Shown here one piece after another: positions 1-8,282 of a stretch of DNA of 64,000 nt. Under the pieces are notes generated by a model, which was not told the origin of the DNA, ran no database searches, and saw only the letters and a list, made by a program, of their open reading frames with translations. The first letter of the stretch is position 1, and every line of letters starts with the position of its first letter. Where the stretch lies: positions 62,001-126,000 of the forward strand of contig OZ243919.1 in assembly GCA_965213885.1 (NCBI GenBank). Direction: 5' to 3'. The position numbers and the translations under genes are program-made. This stretch comes from VYFG01 sp965213885. GTDB lineage: Bacteria; Pseudomonadota; Gammaproteobacteria; Arenicellales; Poriferihabitantaceae.

Positions 1-1
1 T

Positions 2-931
2 CTGGAAGGGCAGCCCTCCTGCCTGGTGGCGATGGAGGCCTGCGGCGGCGCTCACCACTGGGGGCGGGAGATCCGGCAGCTGGGCCACCGGGTCCGCATC
101 CTGCCGCCCGCCTATGTGAAGCCGTTCGTCAAGCGGCAGAAGAACGACATGGCGGATGCGGAGGCGATCTCGGAGGCGGCCTCTCGCCCGACGATGCGGA
201 CCGTTTCGGTGAAGACCGAAGACCAGCAGGCCCGGGCCATGCTGTTCCGGGTACGGGATCTGGTGGTGCGTCAGCGCACACAGACGATCAATGCCCTTCG
301 GGGACTGCTGGCGGAGTTCGGCCTGGTTGCGCCCAAGGGTCGGGCCAACATCAAGACCCTGGAGGCGGCGTTGGCGGACCGGGAAGATTCCCGGCTGCCG
401 GATCTGGCCCGGGAGACGGCGGACCGGCTGGTGCAGCAAATCCGGGAGTTCGATGGCCGTATCAGCGAGCTGGACAGCAGGAGCCAGGCTGCGGCGAGGG
501 AGGATGAGACCGTGAGGCGCCTTCGCACCATCCCGGGGGTGGGACCGATCACGGGGCTGGCGTTTCTGGCCTTTGCCCCGGACATGGAGGAGTTCAGGTG
601 CGGCAGGGATTTCTCGGCCTGGCTCGGACTCGTACCGAAACAGAATTCCTCCGGGGGCAAGGCAAGACTCGGGAGGGTGTCGAAGATGGGCCAGCGTGAC
701 CTGCGCCGGTTATTGATTACCGGCGCCATGGCGGTGATCCAAAGAACGACCCGGTGGGGGAAGGAGCCGGATCCCTGGTTGAGGCGATTGCTGGACCGCA
801 AGCCGACCATCAAGGCGGCCATTGCCGTAGCCAACAAGATGGCCAGGACCATATGGGCCTTGCTGATGAAGGGGGAGGATTACCGCGGACCGGAATCCCG
901 GGCGATGGGCATCCAGGCAGCGGGAGCTTGA
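2..931 (+). CDS. IS110-family transposase, 5' end cut off by the window
   Basis: The reading frame is open from base 2, so the protein starts before the window; about 310 residues are visible. It matches IS110-family DEDD transposases (RuvC-like N-terminal domain plus C-terminal Transposase_20 domain). Visible are the motifs EACGGAHHW and KNDMADAEAI in the N-terminal half, a basic and coiled middle region (RVRDLVVRQRTQTINALR), and the typical C-terminal IPGVGPITG helix-hairpin-helix followed by DFSAWLGLVPKQNSSGGK. The C-terminal catalytic serine region of this family falls in the latter stretch. IS110 elements lack long inverted repeats, and their non-coding end can encode a bridge RNA that guides target choice, so the sequence after the stop belongs partly to the element. 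The right border could not be placed. Confidence 0.9.
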   Translation: MEGQPSCLVAMEACGGAHHWGREIRQLGHRVRILPPAYVKPFVKRQKNDMADAEAISEAASRPTMRTVSVKTEDQQARAMLFRVRDLVVRQRTQTINALRGLLAEFGLVAPKGRANIKTLEAALADREDSRLPDLARETADRLVQQIREFDGRISELDSRSQAAAREDETVRRLRTIPGVGPITGLAFLAFAPDMEEFRCGRDFSAWLGLVPKQNSSGGKARLGRVSKMGQRDLRRLLITGAMAVIQRTTRWGKEPDPWLRRLLDRKPTIKAAIAVANKMARTIWALLMKGEDYRGPESRAMGIQAAGA

Positions 932-1811
932 TAATGTATCCGGAAATACTCAGATACAAACGAATGTCGTGTGGCGCAGGGTCCCCTGCATCAGAGCGTC
1001 GGGACCGGCCCGATCGAATGATTCCCGATCAGACACTACCGCCCTCGCTCCCCGCTCGGTTGCTGTCTGCCGCCTCCCTGCGTCAGAGGGGAAGGCCAAA
1101 GACGTTCATGAATGGCTTTTGGGGATCAAGCACGGCAGGCAACCAGGAGTGTCTGGTCATGCAAGAGAACATCGCCGCTACGGTCTGTCAGGCAGGCCGG
1201 ACCGGCACCCGAACGATTCCGGGGCATACTCCGGAGCCGTCCCGGCTTTCCGGCAATCGTGGATTGACCACGAGGAACCGGTAGGCCGGGTGTTGCAACC
1301 ACTCACAGAGCGCAGAGGCAGTAGGGGCAAAACAGTCGAACAACCGGGAACAGGAAAACCATGTATGTCCCACGGCTTTCGAGGCCTCCGGGGCGATTTG
1401 GACCTGTTCCGCTGATATCCATACCGGCCCGCGGCACATCGTGATGCTGCTGAATCAGAGGCCTGATATACGACCGAGCTCGACGAGTTGTCAAACTGCC
1501 AAAACGTAAAACCGGGGGGTTGCAAACCAGGCGGCGTCCATATACGGGACATACCATTATTTCTGTCGGGTCTGACCATTTCGGCATATGGTATCGTCTG
1601 ATCTGGAATCATTGATCGTCTAATTCGGAATACACCATCTTTACGTCTTGCCCGGGGACTGCGCCGGCCAGAAGCCGCCTGCTTCCGGTAAGCCCGGATG
1701 CCTCGTCCTCCCGGTACAACTCCAGGCAACCGATCCGACCGTGAATAGGATATGATTGTTCGTGCGCGAACAAAAAGATCAAAGGTACTGGCAAAACCGG
1801 CAGGCATCCCA
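932..1811. other. Gene-free stretch after the IS110 transposase
   Basis: No convincing gene is seen on either strand. The open frames here overlap each other and none resembles a known protein. The first few hundred bases probably belong to the 3' non-coding end of the IS110 element. The last 100 bases lead into the broken antitoxin gene at 1812; no toxin-like frame could be recognised before it. Confidence 0.4.
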
Positions 1812-2049
1812 ATGAAGATGAGAGCGTACGACGATGATCTGTATGGAAAACCGGGACCCCGAATTCGCTGCGGAATTTCCTGCTGCGGCGGCGGATGACG
1901 AGGAGCCGGTGGTTTTTCTCAGCGCATTGCACAAGGCGGCTGAACTTCAGGGTATGGCCGAAGTGGCGAGGAAGGCCGGGGACTCCCGGGAGCGCCGAAA
2001 GAAGCATGAGTTGCCGGCGCGGATGGACGGTTCATGCTGCCGGGTGTGA
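1812..2049 (+). pseudogene. Frameshifted addiction-module antitoxin (HTH type)
   Basis: The start ATG at 1812 opens a frame reading MKMRAYDDDL, the usual opening of the probable addiction-module antidote family. The homology then jumps to the frame of 1834, which reads DPEFAAEFPAAAADDEEPV and continues through a VFLSAL and GMAEVARKAG segment corresponding to the first helix-turn-helix helices. One indel near 1842-1850 is needed to join them. After SRE (about 1990) the expected second HTH half is not found in any frame, so the C-terminus is lost too. The family normally sits just downstream of a RelE/HigB-like toxin; none was recognised here. This is interpreted as a decayed TA remnant between the IS110 element and panB. 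Confidence 0.6.
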
Positions 2050-2126
2050 ATGCAGACCTTGGCCACCCCGATGAACCGTCAAAATGCAACGCGAAGGTTG
2101 GCGGCCTGATGGTTGTCGATTTTTCT

Positions 2127-2132
2127 TATAAT
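2127..2132 (+). promoter_or_regulatory. Candidate -10 box upstream of panB
   Basis: A perfect TATAAT lies 29 bases before the panB start at 2161. No good -35 hexamer is found at 16-18 bp spacing, so this is only a candidate. Confidence 0.3.
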
Positions 2133-2160
2133 TCCCACCGATCAAGCCGCACAGCGTGAC

Positions 2161-2976
2161 ATGTCAACACAAACAGCAGCAGCCAGGGTCACCCTCCGGA
2201 CCCTGGGCAAACGGAAGCAGCAGGGCGAAAGATTCGCCTGCCTGACCGCCTACGACTACTGCAGCGCATGGGCGGCCAACGAGGCGGGCATCGATGTCAT
2301 CCTGGTGGGAGATTCCCTCGGCATGGTGATCCAGGGACACGACAGCAGCCTGCCGGTGACCATCGAGGATACCGCGTACCATGTCCGTTGTGTCCGCCGC
2401 GGAAACCGGCGCGCGATGATCATGGCGGATCTGCCTTTCATGAGCTACTACTCCGAGTCCGCCAGCCTGGAGAATGCCGCGATACTGATGCGCGAGGGAG
2501 CGCAGATCGTCAAGCTGGAAGGGGGCGCTTGGCTTGCTGAAACCACGCGCCTGCTCTCGGAGAGGGGAATCCCGGTCTGCGCCCACATGGGACTGACCCC
2601 CCAGTCGGTTAACCACCTGGGCGGTTATAGCGTGCAGGGACGCGATCCCAAGCAGTCCCAGGCCATCATCGACGAAGCACGAATCCTCCAGGAGGCGGGT
2701 GCCAGTATCCTGCTGATCGAGTGTGTTCCGGTGAAACTGGGTCAGGCACTGACCGAGGCGATGGACATTCCCGTCATCGGCATCGGCGCCGGACCCAGGA
2801 CCGACGGGCAGATCCTGGTCTGGCACGATTTGCTGGGGCTCTACCCCGGGAAAACAGCCAAGTTCGTCAAGAACTACCTGAAGGGTAACCGTGACGGCAT
2901 CCAGGGGGCCATCGAGAAATACGTCAGGGACGTCCAGTCCGGACGCTTCCCCGCAAAGCAGCACTGCTATTTCTGA
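2161..2976 (+). CDS. panB: Ketopantoate hydroxymethyltransferase
   Basis: PanB transfers a hydroxymethyl group from 5,10-methylenetetrahydrofolate to 2-oxoisovalerate, giving ketopantoate, the first committed step of pantothenate/CoA synthesis in the cytoplasm. The ATG at 2161 gives 271 residues, the usual family length, and begins MSTQTAAARVTLRTL; an upstream in-frame ATG at 2113 would add an atypical tail. The Mg-binding residues expected from the E. coli enzyme are present at D51 (VGDSLG), D90 (MADLPF) and E120 (VKLEGG), and the catalytic glutamate at E187 (LIECVP). The C-terminal VKNYL...I...Y..DV pattern is also typical. It is a single gene, convergent with the glycosyltransferase that ends 10 bases downstream; panC is not adjacent. 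Confidence 0.97.
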   Translation: MSTQTAAARVTLRTLGKRKQQGERFACLTAYDYCSAWAANEAGIDVILVGDSLGMVIQGHDSSLPVTIEDTAYHVRCVRRGNRRAMIMADLPFMSYYSESASLENAAILMREGAQIVKLEGGAWLAETTRLLSERGIPVCAHMGLTPQSVNHLGGYSVQGRDPKQSQAIIDEARILQEAGASILLIECVPVKLGQALTEAMDIPVIGIGAGPRTDGQILVWHDLLGLYPGKTAKFVKNYLKGNRDGIQGAIEKYVRDVQSGRFPAKQHCYF

Positions 2977-2986
2977 CCGCCTCCCG

Positions 2987-4228
2987 TCACCCCGGCGGCG
3001 GGCCGGCCGCAAGTTCCTGCAGTTGCCTGCAGAGCGGCTGAAAGGCTGCCTCCATGGTGAACCGGCCCTGCACCCTTTCGCGTCCCGCCGCACCCATCTT
3101 CCTGCGGTCTTCCGGGTTCCTGATCAGGTGATCCAGTGCACCGGTCAGGGCGTGATCGTCTTCGGCGGGGACGAGTAATCCGGTAACACCGTGCTCCACC
3201 AGTTCCGGGATGCCGGACAGGTTCGTGGCAATGACCGCCAGCCCCTGGCTCTGGGCTTCGACAATGACATTCGGCAGTCCGTCCCGGTCACCGTGGCGGT
3301 CGATGCGGCTGTTGAGTACAAACAAATCCGACTCCCGGTATCTGGCAAGCACGGTTTCCTGGGTTTGCGGGCCATGCCATTCGATGAACGCCTGAATGCG
3401 GAGATTTTCCGCCTGCGTCTTGAGGGCATGCTGCAGTGGCCCGCCACCAATATGCACCAGCCGCCAGGAGCGTTCCGGTCCGAGGGCTGCCAGCGCACGC
3501 AGCAGACCGTCGTAGCCCTTCTTCTCCACCGCGCGGCCCACGCTCAGCAGGCGTACGGGGGCATCCCTGTCGCTGCCGTTGCGGCCGCTTTCCACCACCC
3601 CGGCACTGTCAAATCGGCCAAGGTCGAGGCCATGATAATTCAGCATTACCTTCCCGGGCGGTGCGAGCCGGGCAAGATGTTCAGCGTTGTACGCGGTGCA
3701 GGTGGTGAGCCAGCGGCAGTGGGCCAGCTTTTCGGTGATCTCCCATTTTGGAGTGGTGTGGATGTCCTTGGCATGTGCCGAACAGGCCCAGGGCAGCCCC
3801 CGCAGGATGGCGGCGTAGCGTGCCACCGACGCGGGCGTATGCAAGAAGTGTGCATACAGGGCCGGCATGTCCCGCGGCAGTTCCGCGGCGAGCACGAAGG
3901 CCTGACCGAAGCGCCTGATCCGGTTGGGGGAGGGGTCCCGCAGCAGGTCGCGCAGGAACTGCCTCCATGCGCCCGGATATCCATGCAGTCGCCGGCAGCG
4001 CCACCAGCCCCGGAGCACCCTGCCCGGTTGCCGGTACAGGTATTCCGGCAGGTACTCCACGCCTGCGCCGATCTCCCCGTGAACCGGGTGGGTGCGGCTG
4101 TCCGTCGGGAGACGGAGGGAATACAGCGTGATGTCGAACCCCGCCCGTTCCAGGTTCAGGATTTCCTGGGCGATGAAAGTCTCCGACAGCCTCGGGTATC
4201 CCTTGAGCACGATGGCCAGTTTCGGCAT
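2987..4228 (-). CDS. Glycosyltransferase family 4 (GT-B fold)
   Basis: A 413-residue cytoplasmic glycosyltransferase of the GT4 type. The N-terminal domain opens with KGYPRLSETFIAQEI, typical of retaining GT4 enzymes of the colanic-acid/exopolysaccharide group. The C-terminal Glycos_transf_1 domain has VGRAVEKKGYDGLLRAL, then the donor-site segment DGLPNVIVEAQSQGLAVIAT, where the E-x7-E pair should bind the nucleotide-sugar. It is the last gene of the minus-strand ABC transporter operon, 12 bp after the permease gene, so it is probably cotranscribed. Acceptor and sugar cannot be deduced. A glycosyltransferase at the end of a peptide-type importer operon is unusual. Confidence 0.85.
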   Translation of the reverse strand: MPKLAIVLKGYPRLSETFIAQEILNLERAGFDITLYSLRLPTDSRTHPVHGEIGAGVEYLPEYLYRQPGRVLRGWWRCRRLHGYPGAWRQFLRDLLRDPSPNRIRRFGQAFVLAAELPRDMPALYAHFLHTPASVARYAAILRGLPWACSAHAKDIHTTPKWEITEKLAHCRWLTTCTAYNAEHLARLAPPGKVMLNYHGLDLGRFDSAGVVESGRNGSDRDAPVRLLSVGRAVEKKGYDGLLRALAALGPERSWRLVHIGGGPLQHALKTQAENLRIQAFIEWHGPQTQETVLARYRESDLFVLNSRIDRHGDRDGLPNVIVEAQSQGLAVIATNLSGIPELVEHGVTGLLVPAEDDHALTGALDHLIRNPEDRRKMGAAGRERVQGRFTMEAAFQPLCRQLQELAAGPPPG

Positions 4229-4240
4229 CCCGGAGCAGTT

Positions 4241-5401
4241 CTACTTGTAGGGGTCCGCCGCGTCGCGCAGGCCGTCGCCGAAGAAATTGAACGCCAGAAT
4301 GATCACCACGACCGGCACCACGGGCAGGATCAGCCAGGGATACATTGCCACCACGTTGATGTTCTGCGCCTCGTTCAACAGCACGCCCCAGCTGGTGATG
4401 GGCGGGCGAAGGCCAAGGCCCAGGAACGACAGCGCCGTTTCGCCAAGAATCATGCCGGGGATGGACAGGGTGGCGGAAGCGATGATGTGGCTCGCGAACC
4501 CTGGCAGCAGGTGCCGGCTGATGATGCGCCCGGGAGTCGCGCCCATCAGCCGGGCAGCGGTGGCGTAGTCTTCCTCCCGAAGCGCCAGGAGCTTGGAACG
4601 CACCGCACGGGCGAGGCCGGTCCAGTCCAGCAGGGCCAGGATCACGGTGATGCCGAAAAACACCAGCAGCGGGCTCCAGGTAACCGGCAGTATCGCCGAC
4701 AGCGCCATCCACAGCGGCAGTTCCGGAAACGACCGGATGATTTCGGTCAGGCGCTGCACCAGTGAATCCACCCAGCCGCCATAATATCCGGCAAGGCCCC
4801 CGAGGAGCAGCCCGAGGAAGAGACTGACCGCGATACCACCGAGTCCGATCAGCAGCGAGATCCTGGCGCCGTAGGTGATCCGGGAAAACTGGTCCCGACC
4901 CAGCCGGTCGGTTCCGAAGAGGAACATCGTCCTGCCCTCGGCGGGACAGACAAAGTGAAAGTCCATGGGCACGAGATTCCAGAACCGGTATGCATCCCCG
5001 CTGCAGAAAAACCGCAGCCTTTCCACCTTGCCCGGGTCGGGCGTGTACTCCCGGCGCAGGTTTTCCATGTTGAGGCGGTAATTGTTGCCGTAGACAAAGG
5101 GTCCGATGAACCGGCCCTGATGAAAGAAATGGACCCGCTGCGGCGGCGAATAGATATGGTCTGTGTGCCGGGTCTGGTAATGGTAGGGGGCGATCCATTC
5201 GCAGATGAGGGTGCTGCCGTACATGACGAGGAGTATGAAACCGCACCAGACCGCGAGCTTGTGCCGTTTCAGCTTCCACCAGATCAGCCGTCGGCGCGAG
5301 GCCAGAAAATACTGTTCCTGGCCGGGCGTCAGCTGCTCGATGGAACCGGGGTCGAAAGGGGCCTGGGAGACGAAGTGATCCGTCTGCGGTTGCTCACTCA
5401 T
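4241..5401 (-). CDS. ABC transporter permease, OppC/DppC type
   Basis: A 386-residue inner-membrane permease of the binding-protein-dependent peptide/nickel type. After a soluble N-terminus comes TM1 (AVWCGFILLVMYGSTLI), then a periplasmic insertion of about 100 residues containing aromatic-rich loops, then the conserved GTDRLGRDQFSRITYGAR that precedes the permease core. The EAA loop is seen as AARLMGATPGRIISRHLLPG, followed by the ETALSFLGLGL motif of OppC proteins. The start overlaps the stop of the OppB-like gene by 4 bp (5398-5401), indicating translational coupling. The long loop after TM1 is common in one OppC subgroup; its function is unknown. Confidence 0.92.
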   Translation of the reverse strand: MSEQPQTDHFVSQAPFDPGSIEQLTPGQEQYFLASRRRLIWWKLKRHKLAVWCGFILLVMYGSTLICEWIAPYHYQTRHTDHIYSPPQRVHFFHQGRFIGPFVYGNNYRLNMENLRREYTPDPGKVERLRFFCSGDAYRFWNLVPMDFHFVCPAEGRTMFLFGTDRLGRDQFSRITYGARISLLIGLGGIAVSLFLGLLLGGLAGYYGGWVDSLVQRLTEIIRSFPELPLWMALSAILPVTWSPLLVFFGITVILALLDWTGLARAVRSKLLALREEDYATAARLMGATPGRIISRHLLPGFASHIIASATLSIPGMILGETALSFLGLGLRPPITSWGVLLNEAQNINVVAMYPWLILPVVPVVVIILAFNFFGDGLRDAADPYK

Positions 5402-6396
5402 CGCACTGCCTCCCCCTGGAGCCGGATCCGGGGATCGAGCCAGGCAAGCAGGAGGTCGGACACCAGCATGCCCACCACCGTGAGAATGGCAAGAAACATC
5501 AGGAACGTGCCGGCAAGGTACATATCCTGGCTCTGCAGGGATCTGAGCAACATGGGCCCCGTGGTGGGCAGGGACAGCACGATGGCCGTGACCTCGGCAC
5601 CCGATATCACGCTCGGAAGGATATTGCCGATGTCCGCGATGAAGAAATTCAGCGACATCCGCAAGGGGTATTTACGCAGGAGCTTGCCCGGTGCCAGCCC
5701 CTTTGCCTTGGCGGTCAGGACATACTGTTTCTCGAGTTCATCGAGCAGGTTGGCCCGAAGACGCCGGATCATGCCCGCGGTGCCCGAGGTGCCGATCACC
5801 ACGACCGGAATCCAGAGGTGTTCCAGCACGGATTTCAACTTGTCGAGACTCCATGGCTGATCGAGATATTCCGGATCCATCAGGCCGCCGATGGATGTGC
5901 CGAACCAGACATTGGCGAGGTACAGCATGATCAGCGCAAGGAGAAAATTGGGCGTTGCCAGGCCGATAAAGCCGACCAGGGAAAGGCCGTAGTCCCCCCA
6001 GCTGTACTGGTGGGTCGCACAGTAGATGCCGATGGGAAAGGCGATCAGCCACGTGAACAGGATGGTGACGAACGACACCAGTATGGTGAGCCAGACCCTG
6101 TCCCCGATCACTTCCCGCACCGGCAGGTCGAATTCGAAGGAATAGCCGAAGTCCCCCATGGCGAACCCGCTCATCCAGTTCCAGTACTGGATCATGAAGG
6201 GCTGGTCCAGCCCGTACTCCTTGCGCAGGAAGGCGATCTTGTCGGGGTCCACGGATTCGCCCTGGCTTTCCAGTTCCGCGATGTGGGTCTCGAGGTAGTC
6301 ACCCGGGGGCAGCTGGATGATGATGAACACGATGAAGCTGATCACCAGCAGCGTGGGGATCATCATGAAAAGGCGGTGGCCGAGATAACGGATCAC
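5398..6396 (-). CDS. ABC transporter permease, OppB/DppB type
   Basis: A 332-residue inner-membrane permease. It begins MIRYLGHRLFMMIPTLLVIS, the classic OppB N-terminal helix, followed by a periplasmic loop containing YGLDQPFMIQYWNWMSGFA and several membrane segments. The EAA loop reads LTAKAKGLAPGKLLRKYPLR, which contacts the ATPase. It pairs with the OppC-like permease to form the membrane channel. Both ends overlap neighbours by 4 bp (start with the solute-binding protein gene, stop with oppC-like), so four genes are stitched into one translational unit. Confidence 0.93.
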   Translation of the reverse strand: MIRYLGHRLFMMIPTLLVISFIVFIIIQLPPGDYLETHIAELESQGESVDPDKIAFLRKEYGLDQPFMIQYWNWMSGFAMGDFGYSFEFDLPVREVIGDRVWLTILVSFVTILFTWLIAFPIGIYCATHQYSWGDYGLSLVGFIGLATPNFLLALIMLYLANVWFGTSIGGLMDPEYLDQPWSLDKLKSVLEHLWIPVVVIGTSGTAGMIRRLRANLLDELEKQYVLTAKAKGLAPGKLLRKYPLRMSLNFFIADIGNILPSVISGAEVTAIVLSLPTTGPMLLRSLQSQDMYLAGTFLMFLAILTVVGMLVSDLLLAWLDPRIRLQGEAVR

Positions 6397-8282
6397 TGGA
6401 ACCAGAAGGTGTCTGGCCTGTAGACACCGAAAAATGCCGTCGGCAACCAGCTGTAGATGCCTTTTTCGGGTACGTTCTTCAGGTCGTTGCTGACCACGAC
6501 GGGTTGCGGCACACCCCGGATGAGGCCGATGCTGAACACCTCGTCACTGTAGATGTCCAGCATTCTGTGCCAGATTTCCTCCCGGTCGCGCCGGTCGTCG
6601 CTGCGGCCCCAGCGACGGTAGAGCGCCAGCAGCTCGCCGGCCGCGGCGATATCCGGCGGTTCCCCGGTGCGTTGGTTGGTTTCGAAGTACTGCCCCCACT
6701 TCGGCCACTGGTACTGCGTCTGGCTGGTCGGGGCGAATTCTCCGGGACTCATGTCGGCGGTTGGCAGACCGTTGTCGATGCCGTTGAACATCGCCATCAT
6801 CGCCTCGCCGGAAAAGACCCGTTCGCGGAACACCTCGCGCTGTGACGGCTTGGTATGCAGCTTGATGCCGATACCCAGCCAGCTTTCCCCGATGAGCTCG
6901 AGGATGTCGGTTTCCTGGGTTCCTTCCCCGGCGGTGTGCAGGACGATTTCCAGGGGGCGGCCGTCGGGCAGCAGCCGGATGCCCCGCTTGTCCCGACCGG
7001 CAAGCCCCAGGGCATCCAGCAGGCGGTTGGCATGTTCGGGATCGTATACGCTCCAGCGACTGGCGTAGTCGTCCCGGAACAGTGTGCATCCGGGGAGCAC
7101 CGTGTTGCCGGCTGCCTGGGCAAGGCCGAAATAGATGACCTGGTTGATCTCGTGGCGGTTGATGCCAAGCGACAGCGCGCGCCGGAAGTTCCTTTGTCGC
7201 ACGAGATTCCGCCATGCCGGGTCCTTGCTGTTGAGGTTGGGGTAGATCGCGTACTGGGAGCCATAGCCGTTCTGCCACAGCCGGACCCGGTAGCTGCCGC
7301 GCTTCTCGCCCGCCTTGAGAAACGTGTAGTCGTCGAGATTGAGATGGCGGCCCTGGAGGTCGGAATCCCCGGATGCGGTCTTGGCGGACACCAGGCTGGC
7401 GCTTGTGACCTGCGCCACCACCTCGTCGATGTACGGCAACTGGAGTCCGTTTTCATCCACGCGGTGATAGTACGGATTGCGCTCGAACACGAAACGTTCC
7501 GCGGGCATCCGGGTCGTGTTGATCCAGGGCTGCAGCACCGGCAGATCGGGGTTGTCGTTCTTGTAGGGATGGTTCCGGCGATGATGCAGCCCGGCCCAGT
7601 TGCGTGTGCCGGCGTCCTCCACTTTCCGGGCCAGTTCCCCGACATCGGCGTAGTCGGCGTGAAACTGTTTCAGGTAATGTGCCGGGGCATAGATGAACAG
7701 CGGCCGCGGCCCGGCGAGGGCGGGCAGGAAGAACGGGTTGGGGGTATGCCAGGTGTAACGGACCGTCCAGGGATCGATCACCTCGAACCTTGCAGCCTTG
7801 CCGTCCACCATCAGTGCGTCGGGAAGTCCGAAGGGATACAGTTCACCGTTGCCGACGATGTCTTCCCAGTAGTACCGGAACGCCTCCGCGTCGAACGGCA
7901 TGCCATCCGACCAGCGATGTCCTTTGCGCAGGTGCAGGGTGAAAATCCTGCCGTCCTCGACTTCCAGGTCCCGCAGGATGTCCGGTCGAAGTTGCAGGTC
8001 GCGGTCATAACCGACCAGCCTGGCATATCCGTAGACCATCAGCATCCGGATATCCTTGGCCCGGCCGAACAGCAGCCGCAGCCGGCCGCCGTGCCGGCCC
8101 GGACGGAAGTCTTCGCTTGGCTGCACCAGCGCCGGCTCCAGGGGCAGCCGTTCTGCCAGCGGAGGCAGTTCGCCGAGCGCCACCCGCTCGCTGAAGTAGT
8201 CGCTGTCCGTCTGTGCCAGGGAACTGCCGGCGGCCAGCACCGACAGGATGAGGACGGTCTTTCTGGTCAGTCCCAGCATCAT
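6393..8282 (-). CDS. ABC transporter substrate-binding protein, SBP_bac_5 family
   Basis: A 629-residue periplasmic binding protein. The start overlaps the ATPase stop (8279-8282). The first 24 residues form a Sec signal peptide with a hydrophobic core (TVLILSVLAAGSSLAQ). The mature domain is large, as in family 5 peptide/oligosaccharide binders: TLHLRKGHRWSDGMPFDAEA is the family signature, and later segments RNFRRALSLGINRHEINQ and FERNPYYHR are typical. Substrate is likely a peptide or peptide-like molecule, but some members bind sugars or nickel. The gene sits between ATPase and permeases and is not followed by a spacer or stem-loop that would raise its expression, unlike the polyamine operon at 19-23 kb. 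Confidence 0.9.
   Translation of the reverse strand: MMLGLTRKTVLILSVLAAGSSLAQTDSDYFSERVALGELPPLAERLPLEPALVQPSEDFRPGRHGGRLRLLFGRAKDIRMLMVYGYARLVGYDRDLQLRPDILRDLEVEDGRIFTLHLRKGHRWSDGMPFDAEAFRYYWEDIVGNGELYPFGLPDALMVDGKAARFEVIDPWTVRYTWHTPNPFFLPALAGPRPLFIYAPAHYLKQFHADYADVGELARKVEDAGTRNWAGLHHRRNHPYKNDNPDLPVLQPWINTTRMPAERFVFERNPYYHRVDENGLQLPYIDEVVAQVTSASLVSAKTASGDSDLQGRHLNLDDYTFLKAGEKRGSYRVRLWQNGYGSQYAIYPNLNSKDPAWRNLVRQRNFRRALSLGINRHEINQVIYFGLAQAAGNTVLPGCTLFRDDYASRWSVYDPEHANRLLDALGLAGRDKRGIRLLPDGRPLEIVLHTAGEGTQETDILELIGESWLGIGIKLHTKPSQREVFRERVFSGEAMMAMFNGIDNGLPTADMSPGEFAPTSQTQYQWPKWGQYFETNQRTGEPPDIAAAGELLALYRRWGRSDDRRDREEIWHRMLDIYSDEVFSIGLIRGVPQPVVVSNDLKNVPEKGIYSWLPTAFFGVYRPDTFWFQ

Noticed and set aside
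3681..5279. 532-codon minus-strand frame across the permease and glycosyltransferase
   Set aside because: It is the wrong frame of two well-supported genes.
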